A stretch of 5,990 bases of DNA, from the NCBI GenBank assembly GCA_023441845.1, contig JAEZNF010000055.1, positions 1-5,990 of the forward strand. Reading direction: 5' to 3'. This document shows, piece after piece, positions 1 to 5,106 of this stretch (its first letter is position 1; each line of letters starts with the position of its first letter). Under the pieces are notes generated by a model. That model had not been told where the DNA came from and searched no databases. It saw nothing but the letters and a program-made list of their open reading frames with translations. This stretch comes from Bacillota bacterium (GTDB lineage: Bacteria; Bacillota; Clostridia; Acetivibrionales; DSM-2933). Both the position numbers and the translations under genes were made by a program.

Positions 1-626
1 CTGCCGATTTCAACCATCTGTTCTGCGGTGACTCTCCGGTCAACATGATGCTTTTCCCAGTATTCTCTTCCGTATTCCGGCATCCATACCGTATTATATT
101 TTTTCGCCAGCGCTTCGCATATAGTCGTTTTTCCGGTAGACATGGCACCCACAAAGACTACCCTTGTAATTAAATCTTTGTAGACAACAGGGTCAATAAA
201 TTCCCTGTACCTGTAAGAGTCTTGCCGTATCATGGTCGCAGAGACGGGAAATGTATCCCTGCCCCTGTCAATCTGTATGTTTTCAGCTCCAAGCGCCTGA
301 CTAACATGCTCTCCATAGAATTCATTCGAGTAAAAATGCGTTATTTTGATTCCTTCAAGTCTATTTATAATGTAGTCCTCATTCAGTTTTTTGATCTCGG
401 GCGTATCTCCAACTTCCTGCGGCCCATCCCACGCCTCAATTACTCTGGTACCGGGATATAGTGTTTTAATCCACCTGCTTCTTATATGTAAAGGAATTTC
501 GAACAAATCAGTGTCATATATAAGCACTATAAGCTCATCAGATTCCTTTAACGCTGTTTCAATCATAAATTGGTGCCCCTTATGCAATGGAGCAAACTTC
601 CCCAGAACCAAACCGGTCTTTTTCAT
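1..626 (-). CDS. nadR: NadR: NMN adenylyltransferase / ribosylnicotinamide kinase (3' end outside window)
   Basis: Cytoplasmic bifunctional enzyme of NAD salvage: the kinase domain makes NMN from nicotinamide riboside and the adenylyltransferase domain joins NMN to AMP to give NAD. Reading from the ATG at 626-624, 208 codons are visible. The nucleotidyltransferase domain begins at once with [10 protein letters not shown] (residues 9-18, the HxGH signature) and carries VSATMIR (128-134, the SxTxxR-type signature). The kinase domain starts near residue 155 with the Walker A loop GAMSTGKTT (160-168), followed by PEYGREYW (183-190). The rest of the kinase domain lies beyond base 1. No helix-turn-helix precedes the transferase domain, unlike enterobacterial NadR, so a repressor role is not expected. 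The start is supported by AAGGAG (complement of 635-640) eight bases upstream of the ATG. That site sits directly after the pnuC stop, so the two genes are probably co-transcribed and perhaps translationally coupled. Identification is by family motifs and is firm. Confidence 0.95.
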   Translation of the reverse strand, partial: MKKTGLVLGKFAPLHKGHQFMIETALKESDELIVLIYDTDLFEIPLHIRSRWIKTLYPGTRVIEAWDGPQEVGDTPEIKKLNEDYIINRLEGIKITHFYSNEFYGEHVSQALGAENIQIDRGRDTFPVSATMIRQDSYRYREFIDPVVYKDLITRVVFVGAMSTGKTTICEALAKKYNTVWMPEYGREYWEKHHVDRRVTAEQMVEIG

Positions 627-640
627 GTTTTCCACTCCTT

Positions 641-1336
641 TTAACCAACAATTTGCGGAACATCTTTTTTGTCTTCCGCCTGTGAACCCTTGGTCCATAC
701 ATACAGCCCATAGACACTGTTAACAAGATATGCGGTCCACATAACTACCATTGTTACGGCATCGCTGCTTCCATCCATCAGCCTGATAGTCCACATAATA
801 GTTTGAGCTATGTTGATGCCTATGTATATAAACCATTGCTCTCTATACCGCCACATCATCGCGAGCGTAGCCAGAATTGATGCAACAACATTGAAAGCAT
901 CCAGATACGGAGTATTTTGCCCCTTCAACGTTGAGAGCCAGATACCGTAAACAACTGATGCAACAGCACATATCAGAACCAACCCTATAATGCTCTGTCC
1001 TTTCATTTTTCTCATGATGACCGTGCTGTCCTTAGTCCTGTTTCTCCACATGAACCAGCCAATTATTCCGGTTGGTACGAAAAAGAAAAGATTCAGCATA
1101 ACTTCGCCATATAAACAATTCTGATAGCTTACCCATGCATATACTGCAGAACTATAAATACCGAAGGCATAGTTCCACAAATTCCCCTTGGCTGCAAGGA
1201 CAACGCACATAACTCCGGCCAAAGAAGCAGAAATTGCCCAGAAGCTGCTTTTCCATAAGTATGATAAAGCCAGCATAATTACTGCAAACGAAACCAGCCA
1301 CACCTTTTCAAACAGGTTCCATCCTTTTATTTTCAC
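641..1336 (-). CDS. pnuC: PnuC-family nicotinamide riboside transporter
   Basis: Integral membrane protein of 231 residues, a normal size for PnuC, which takes up nicotinamide riboside by facilitated diffusion; NadR then traps it by phosphorylation. Several hydrophobic, tryptophan-rich helices are visible at about residues 12-27, 31-50, 53-70, 78-97, 114-134, 147-163, 167-185 and 193-214. The segment [17 protein letters not shown] (52-68) and the later WRYREQW (162-168) with NxxQTIMW (174-181) are typical of the family. The C-terminal tail after about residue 215 is charged and presumably cytoplasmic. The start is GTG (1336-1334), supported by AAGAGAGGA (complement of 1346-1354) nine bases upstream; a nearby ATG at 1346 is in another frame. 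nadR follows after 14 bases, which confirms the assignment by context. Regulation is unknown: a weak promoter lies just upstream and I did not recognise a riboswitch or a clear NiaR operator. Confidence 0.95.
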   Translation of the reverse strand: MKIKGWNLFEKVWLVSFAVIMLALSYLWKSSFWAISASLAGVMCVVLAAKGNLWNYAFGIYSSAVYAWVSYQNCLYGEVMLNLFFFVPTGIIGWFMWRNRTKDSTVIMRKMKGQSIIGLVLICAVASVVYGIWLSTLKGQNTPYLDAFNVVASILATLAMMWRYREQWFIYIGINIAQTIMWTIRLMDGSSDAVTMVVMWTAYLVNSVYGLYVWTKGSQAEDKKDVPQIVG

Positions 1337-1389
1337 AAGCGATCATCCTCTCTTATTTTGCGATTTAAAGCTTAGCACTGAATAAGTCT

Positions 1390-1420
1390 ATTATATAAAA
1401 TCTAAAATCTCAAAATTCAA
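1390..1420 (-). promoter_or_regulatory. Candidate promoter of pnuC-nadR
   Basis: On the minus strand a perfect TATAAT (complement of 1390-1395) is preceded by TTGAAT (complement of 1415-1420) with a 19-base spacer, longer than the ideal 17. The 5' leader would be about 45 bases. The -10 box is good; the -35 box and spacing are weak, and the region is AT-rich, so chance matches are possible. Confidence 0.4.
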
Positions 1421-1440
1421 TTTAAAACCGTGAACCATGC

Positions 1441-1626
1441 CTATATTATTTTTTGAGCGCTATATGCCTGAAATGTGCCTTCATCAAAACAAACCACAAG
1501 TGCTTTCTCAATGAATGGTACCGTCAACACCGTCTCCGCCGAGCGATGAAGTATTCGCCGCATTAACTATGGCATCAACAGCCTGTTTTGTTATATTTCC
1601 CTTAACAATTTCCGCTTATTTATCAT
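1441..1626 (-). pseudogene. Decayed macrodomain (ADP-ribose-binding, YmdB/O-acetyl-ADP-ribose deacetylase-like) gene
   Basis: An ATG at 1626-1624 has a strong ribosome site, GAGGTGA (complement of 1632-1638), but its frame stops at 1593-1591 after 11 codons. One frame over, 1609-1511 encodes a recognisable macrodomain N-terminus: IVKGNITKQ, then [10 protein letters not shown] and [11 protein letters not shown], matching the conserved [23 protein letters not shown] core that binds ADP-ribose. That frame stops at 1510-1508. In yet another frame, 1512-1441 encodes [17 protein letters not shown] and a TAG stop, resembling the usual C-terminal end (VxFVCFDxxxYxxY) of the same family. The gene thus seems to have lost a base near its start and roughly two thirds of its middle (family members are about 170-190 residues). 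In the loop the usual GGGG is GGDG. It cannot make a working macrodomain. It was presumably a free-standing ADP-ribose hydrolase or deacetylase; it has no visible link to NAD salvage apart from proximity. Confidence 0.8.
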
Positions 1627-1700
1627 AACAATCACCTCATAATATTTCGCTTTAAAATCTTATCAACATAACAAGGTCTGATTAATAGTGGCATCAAGAC

Positions 1701-1735
1701 TTATTAATAATGTGTTCTTAACAAATTATTAATAA
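1701..1735. repeat. Two copies of the palindrome TTATTAATAA
   Basis: TTATTAATAA is its own reverse complement and occurs at 1701-1710 and 1726-1735, 25 bases apart from start to start. Paired palindromes of this kind can be operator half-sites upstream of a gene, here upstream of the macrodomain remnant, but in such AT-rich DNA they may also be chance. No known regulator is recognised. Confidence 0.4.
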
Positions 1736-1871
1736 CATTATACCGGTATTTTATTTCCATGTCAATATTGATTTCATATATATAATTGTCATATTTGTAT
1801 GAAGCAGCCTGTGCTGTTAAGCTGACACAGAATACTCCAATCAAAGTGGCAATTTTACCAGTTTCAAAATG
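1704..1871 (-). pseudogene. Possible remnant of a secreted protein (signal-peptide-like open frame)
   Basis: A 55-codon open frame runs from just after a TAG (1874-1872) to a TAA at 1706-1704. Its first part reads ETGKIATLIGVFCVSLTAQA followed by ASYKYDNY: a lysine, a hydrophobic core and an AQA|A-type cleavage site, as in a bacterial signal peptide. There is no ATG or GTG in a suitable place and no ribosome site; the only candidate start is a TTG inside the hydrophobic stretch. The remainder is short, AT-rich and matches no family I know. It may be the front end of a lost secreted protein or simply a chance open frame. Confidence 0.2.
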
Positions 1872-1923
1872 CTACGGTTATCCAAATAAAAATACATATT
1901 AACAACATGATAATTACAAATAA

Positions 1924-2025
1924 AGTCTAAAAAAGGCAGTTGGTAGAAATTATCGGGCATGGTCAGACCAGTGGATAAACTGGAAAGTAGGGGATATTGA
2001 AGAAAAATGCAAAAACAAATTTTAG
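1924..2025 (+). pseudogene. C-terminal tail of an unidentified gene
   Basis: A 33-codon open frame without a start codon ends in TAG at 2023-2025. It reads like real protein, with GRNYRAWSDQWINWKVGDIE and then EKCKNKF at the end: tryptophan-rich, charged, and unlike random AT-rich translation. An ATG at 1908 in a different frame, stopped at a run of six A (1929-1934), would join it if one frameshift is allowed. The stop overlaps the ribosome site of the DUF3795 remnant 15 bases downstream, an arrangement typical of a former operon. I do not recognise the family. Confidence 0.35.
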
Positions 2026-2040
2026 AGGGCAGAAATAATA

Positions 2041-2266
2041 ATGGTTGAGTCAAGATGTGGGATTTTATGTAGTAAATTTGAATATAAAGAACCGATGAAA
2101 TGTGATGGTTGCACTAATATAACAAAACCCTTTTGGGGGGTGGTAATGTCCCGTAAAATCCTGTTGCAAAAATAAGGCGCTAGAGCATTGCGGGAAGTGT
2201 GATGGATTTCCCTGTGACGTATTAAAACAATTTTCTTATGACAAAGAACTGTCCCTTGTCATATAA
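2041..2266 (+). pseudogene. DUF3795-type cysteine-rich protein, frameshifted
   Basis: From the ATG at 2041 (AGAGGG at 2024-2029 is a moderate ribosome site, 11 bases upstream) the frame reads VESRCGILC, later MKCDGC and KPFWG, and stops at 2173-2175 after 44 codons. Shifting by one base near 2134-2147 (after the run of six G and in GGTAATGT) restores 40 further codons to the stop at 2264-2266: CPVKSCC, then HCGKCDGFPCDVL and FSYDKEL. Together these give the spaced cysteine pattern of the DUF3795 family (short, about 80-110 residue proteins, probably metal-binding, function unknown). The usual tail after YDKE also appears cut short. All expected cysteines survive, so the break is recent or is a sequencing error in or near the G run. 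It appears to have followed the unknown gene ending at 2025. Confidence 0.75.
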
Positions 2267-2313
2267 TTATATATACTATTAAATGTCTAAAAAGTATTAT
2301 ATACTAATTAAAT
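2256..2313 (+). promoter_or_regulatory. Candidate promoter region of the M4 protease
   Basis: Very AT-rich DNA precedes the protease. TTGTCA (2256-2261) with TATTAA (2277-2282) is one possible pair, at a short 15-base spacing; TATTAT (2295-2300) or TATACT (2300-2305) are better -10 boxes but lack a clear -35. A near-direct repeat lies here: ATATACTATTAAAT (2271-2284) and ATATACTAATTAAAT (2299-2313), 28 bases apart, possibly a regulator site. The exact promoter is uncertain. Confidence 0.3.
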
Positions 2314-2344
2314 AATATTATTAACAAGAGAGGAGAATTATAAT

Positions 2345-4753
2345 ATGAAGTTAGCGAGAAGTAAAGCATGTTCTTTATTGTTATCAATGGGTATTATAGT
2401 TGGTAGTATTGTGGTACCGGTTCATGCAGCCGGAAATACAGATTTTGTTCCAAAAATTTCTGCAGTCGACAGCTTTGAAAATCCGACGTATGCGATTGGA
2501 GAATTGAGTGAAAAGTCAGGTGACACCCCTGAAAAGATTGTTGAGAAAAATTACAGTAAAAAGCTTAATGGTAGTATAAAACAAAAGAGTTTCAAGCAAA
2601 ACAGCAAGGTTAAAAACTCGGCAGGTAGAACTGTTATATCGACAGTCCAGACGTATAAAGGATTCCCCGTATACGGTACCGACCAGAACTTCCATATAAA
2701 TGGTGACGGCGTAATAGAGCTAATTGCAGGAAGCAATGTCGATGATCTTGAAAATAAGGTTATATCGAAAAGTTTTACTGAAAAGTATTCTCAAAAGGCT
2801 GTAATAGATGCAGCAGAAAAACACCTGGGGTATAAACCGGATTATACAAAAGCTCCCAAGGCTGAAATAATACTTTATCCTGTAAACGGCAAGTATAATT
2901 ATGTGTATAAAGTTGATGTCAAATCGTTTTCTCCATACTATACCAGTTGCACTTACTATATTAATGCAGCCGATCTATCCATCATTAATGTATACAATCA
3001 TATATGCAGTGCCGAACAGCCGGCTACCGGTATCGGCACTGGACAAATGGTCGCTGACAAAACTCTACAGATGGTTAAGAATACTGATAATACTTATTCA
3101 CTGAAAAATACATATGAGAATTTTGGAACATATTATGCGTCAAATTTTGCCGGGAAAAAGGTGAATATTAGTGATGTATTATTCAGTGACAGTGACAATA
3201 ATTTTAACTCCGGCGATATCTCTCAAAAGGCTGCGGTAGATGCGCACAGTAATATAACAAAAGTAATAAAGTTTTTCAGCGGTGCACCGTTTTACAGAAG
3301 CAGTAATTCCTATCTTAAGGTTGGGATCGTAATAGAAGACCAACAGTACCCTACGCAACCAAATGCATATGGCGATGTAGGTTATGTAGCTTTCAATACA
3401 GTACTAGGTGGTAATAGCAGAAGTTTATCCTGTTGTATGGATGTTGTCGCCCATGAATATTTTCATGGAATTTTAAACTCCGAAGGAATGAAATACCTTC
3501 AAAAGGAAGAAATGGCGATTAATGAAGGTTTATCAGATATATTCGGTGTTCTGGCAGAATACTTTATTACCAATGACGGCTCTCTTGACGATTGGTATAT
3601 GGGTGAAGATATTGGGAGATACCTTAGAGATTGTGCTAATCCTATGATTGATGAATACAGCGATTTTACTGCTTACTTACAAGATCCGTATTATGATCCG
3701 CATATGGCAGGTGGTGTTATAACCAAAGCAGCAAGACTTATGGCTGTGGGAGGAACCTTTAACGGTGTAACGGTTAATGCCATAGGCTATGGTAAAATTG
3801 CACGAATTTTCTACAACCTAATAGTTGACCGTTATCTTACCTCTAATATGACTTTTAAACAAATTGCCAACTATACCGTTCAGATTGCCAACCTTTTGTA
3901 TGGTGGCAACAGTCAAGCTTTTAAGAGTACGAAGGATGCCTTTACTGCTGTAGGTTTATTTACTGCAGCTCCTCAAAATTTCAGGTTGATGTACATAAAT
4001 GGCACACAAATTCAGCTTGCATGGGATGCTCCGGCGGGTTCGAGGATTGGTGTATATAGAAAAGGCTCAACCGGAACAAAAGGTGAGCCGGTCTTGGTTA
4101 TGACTACAACAAATCAATATGGTGTACAGGTTGACATGGTATCGGGAAGCAATGATTATTATATAGCTTATCTTGATGGATCGGGAAATAGGACCTCAAC
4201 ATTTAGCAATGCTGTTAATGTTGAAAATCAACTGCCTAAAAGTGCTCCAACCAACTTTACGATAACAAACAATGTATTCAGTTGGAGTTATGGTGTAACA
4301 GGTGATAAATTTGTGGTATTCAGAAAAATCAATGGTACAAATGATGAATTTCTGAAGGTTGGCGAGACAACAAACAAACAATTGCCAGTAGGCTCACTCA
4401 TTGGCAAGTATGACTTTAAGGTTGCAGTAGTCAGTACGGATGGAACAAGGATTTCTCCATTCAGTAATGTATGTTCTGTTGAAGCATACTCAGGTGCACC
4501 AACTAACTTTAGACTCACAAGTTCAACAAGCACAAAAGCTACATTCTCATGGAATGAGACATCAGCCAACAGGTATGCTGTATACAGAGTAAGAACCGGA
4601 ACTTCAGATATGCCCCAACAGGTTAAAGAAGTAAAGGAAACTTCTTTGGAAGTGGATTTGATTTCTGGAACATATGATTATAAGGTTGCAGTTGTGGACC
4701 TTGAAGGCAATAGAATATCAAATTTCAGCAATTCGGTGTGTGTGGTTAGATAA
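2345..4753 (+). CDS. Secreted M4 (thermolysin-type) zinc metalloprotease with three C-terminal FnIII-like repeats
   Basis: Complete 802-residue extracellular neutral protease, likely to degrade proteins outside the cell. AGGAGA (2331-2336) lies eight bases before the ATG. Domains in order: signal peptide 1-29 (KLARSK, hydrophobic core, VHA|A or HAA|G cleavage); FTP propeptide about 65-130; PepSY-like propeptide part about 135-215; M4 catalytic domain about 226-540; three repeats at about 542-627, 634-714 and 718-802. The zinc site is intact: H370-E371-Y-F-H374, with E394 in NEGLSD exactly 20 residues after H374 as in thermolysin (H146 to E166). H453 in DPHMAGG aligns with catalytic H231, and R428 with R203. 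Of the thermolysin calcium ligands, D366, E405, D416 and E421 align with D138, E177, D185 and E190, but E187 is Tyr and the site-4 loop is missing. Two cysteines (363-364) replace the usual Gly-Gly just before the active-site helix. The repeats share APxNF, a core Trp, VYRK/VFRK, and GxYDYKVAVVDxxGNRISxFSN, and probably bind a substrate or surface. There is no dockerin, SLH or LPXTG anchor, so the protein is likely released. It is transcribed alone. Confidence 0.95.
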   Translation: MKLARSKACSLLLSMGIIVGSIVVPVHAAGNTDFVPKISAVDSFENPTYAIGELSEKSGDTPEKIVEKNYSKKLNGSIKQKSFKQNSKVKNSAGRTVISTVQTYKGFPVYGTDQNFHINGDGVIELIAGSNVDDLENKVISKSFTEKYSQKAVIDAAEKHLGYKPDYTKAPKAEIILYPVNGKYNYVYKVDVKSFSPYYTSCTYYINAADLSIINVYNHICSAEQPATGIGTGQMVADKTLQMVKNTDNTYSLKNTYENFGTYYASNFAGKKVNISDVLFSDSDNNFNSGDISQKAAVDAHSNITKVIKFFSGAPFYRSSNSYLKVGIVIEDQQYPTQPNAYGDVGYVAFNTVLGGNSRSLSCCMDVVAHEYFHGILNSEGMKYLQKEEMAINEGLSDIFGVLAEYFITNDGSLDDWYMGEDIGRYLRDCANPMIDEYSDFTAYLQDPYYDPHMAGGVITKAARLMAVGGTFNGVTVNAIGYGKIARIFYNLIVDRYLTSNMTFKQIANYTVQIANLLYGGNSQAFKSTKDAFTAVGLFTAAPQNFRLMYINGTQIQLAWDAPAGSRIGVYRKGSTGTKGEPVLVMTTTNQYGVQVDMVSGSNDYYIAYLDGSGNRTSTFSNAVNVENQLPKSAPTNFTITNNVFSWSYGVTGDKFVVFRKINGTNDEFLKVGETTNKQLPVGSLIGKYDFKVAVVSTDGTRISPFSNVCSVEAYSGAPTNFRLTSSTSTKATFSWNETSANRYAVYRVRTGTSDMPQQVKEVKETSLEVDLISGTYDYKVAVVDLEGNRISNFSNSVCVVR
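3968..4750 (+). repeat. Coding for three fibronectin-III-like repeats of the protease
   Basis: Three successive units of about 81-86 residues, coding for residues 542-627 (3968-4225), 634-714 (4244-4486) and 718-802 (4496-4750). Each begins AP(Q/T)NF, has a core tryptophan about 15 residues in, a VYRK/VFRK/VYRV strand, and ends in a GxYDYKVAVVDxxGNRISxFSNxV-like motif (the first reads SNDYYIAYLDGSGNRTSTFSNAV). The pattern of strands fits the fibronectin type III fold. Units 2 and 3 are closer to each other in their last third than either is to unit 1. Confidence 0.8.
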
Positions 4754-4758
4754 GATGC

Positions 4759-4828
4759 ATGACAGGGGCCGGTTCTTTGACACGCTTAGGTAGCGTATTA
4801 AAGAACCGGCCCCTGTCTTACCTGTCAT
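4759..4828. repeat. Long GC-rich imperfect palindrome (REP-like hairpin) after the protease
   Basis: GACAGGGGCCGGTTCTTT (4761-4778) is perfectly complementary to 4800-4817, an 18-base-pair stem. Inside it, ACGCT (4782-4786) pairs with AGCGT (4792-4796) around the loop TAGGT. Just outside, ATGACAGG (4759-4766) can instead pair with CCTGTCAT (4821-4828), a second, competing closure. The GACAGGGG(A/C)CGGTTCTTT motif resembles GC-rich palindromes that I recall as dispersed repeats in many clostridial genomes, sometimes near IS200-like/REP-associated tyrosine transposases; that link is from memory and unchecked. It begins eight bases after the protease stop and so may also protect or end its mRNA, but there is no T-run after the stem. 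Confidence 0.75.
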
Positions 4829-5031
4829 AAAAGCAACTACAGGCACTGTTAAAATGAACAAGGTTCCAAAATTAGTGAAGTTTCGTTATAATTATCAGGC
4901 TTTGCTGGTGTTCCCTGCCATATCCCTCAATCCAATAATGCTGCAAATTCCATCACTCCGCCAAAACACTCAAACCGGCAGGGTTATCGTATTTTGTGAA
5001 TTTATCCAAAACCCTTCAGCGGTAATAAATG
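4829..5031. other. Intergenic stretch, no convincing gene
   Basis: This lies between the GC-rich hairpin and the convergent terminators. An ATG-initiated 73-codon plus-strand frame (4854-5075) has no ribosome site, no recognisable motif, and runs through the hairpin at 5032-5061, so it is not called. On the minus strand, 5015-4872 is open except for one stop and could be an old gene fragment; no family is recognised. Confidence 0.5.
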
Positions 5032-5061
5032 GGGATGAGCAAATTGATTTTTGCTCATCCC
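5032..5061. terminator. Hairpin, probable bidirectional terminator between convergent genes
   Basis: GGGATGAGCAAA (5032-5043) pairs perfectly with TTTGCTCATCCC (5050-5061), a 12-base-pair stem with the loop TTGATT. On the plus strand it is followed by GTTTTGAC, a short T-run; on the minus strand by CATTTATTA. It can serve as a terminator for transcripts from the protease side, or as a second stop for RNase Z. Confidence 0.65.
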
Positions 5062-5073
5062 GTTTTGACACTT

Positions 5074-5097
5074 AAATAAAGGTGCGAATATCGCACC
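5074..5097 (-). terminator. Probable terminator of the RNase Z gene
   Basis: Read on the minus strand, GGTGCGA (5097-5091) pairs with TCGCACC (5087-5081) around a three-base loop, followed by TTTATTT (5080-5074). It begins nine bases after the RNase Z stop, and the trailing T-rich run fits an intrinsic terminator in that direction. Confidence 0.65.
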
Positions 5098-5106
5098 CAT
5101 ATACGC

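Larger units (their letters stand above)
1627..2040. other. AT-rich intergenic region without an intact gene
   Basis: No intact gene is visible between the macrodomain remnant and the DUF3795 remnant. The stretch holds two copies of the 10-base palindrome TTATTAATAA (1701-1710 and 1726-1735), a short palindrome ATACCGGTAT (1740-1749), a signal-peptide-like open frame on the minus strand (1704-1871) and a C-terminal protein tail on the plus strand (1924-2025). A weak minus-strand promoter for the macrodomain remnant could lie around 1655-1700, but I cannot define it well. Confidence 0.6.

Noticed and set aside
222..723. Plus-strand open frames of 79 and 110 codons
   Set aside because: They lie opposite nadR and the end of pnuC, have no ribosome site and no family motifs; the minus-strand genes explain the openness.
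1344..1346. ATG as an alternative pnuC start
   Set aside because: It is in a different frame from pnuC and overlaps the ribosome site; the GTG at 1336 has correct spacing.
1337..1440. Riboswitch upstream of pnuC
   Set aside because: The leader after the candidate promoter is only about 45 bases and shows no conserved riboswitch core or clear hairpins.
1841..2053. Minus-strand frame of 70 codons
   Set aside because: Its start overlaps the DUF3795 start on the other strand, it has no ribosome site, and it is antisense to the two better-supported remnants.
4761..4817. Classical rho-independent terminator of the protease
   Set aside because: The stem is unusually long and is followed by TTACCTGTCAT rather than a T-run on the plus strand; kept as a repeat with possible terminator activity.
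4854..5075. Plus-strand ATG frame of 73 codons after the protease
   Set aside because: No ribosome site, no recognisable motif, and it runs through a terminator-like hairpin.
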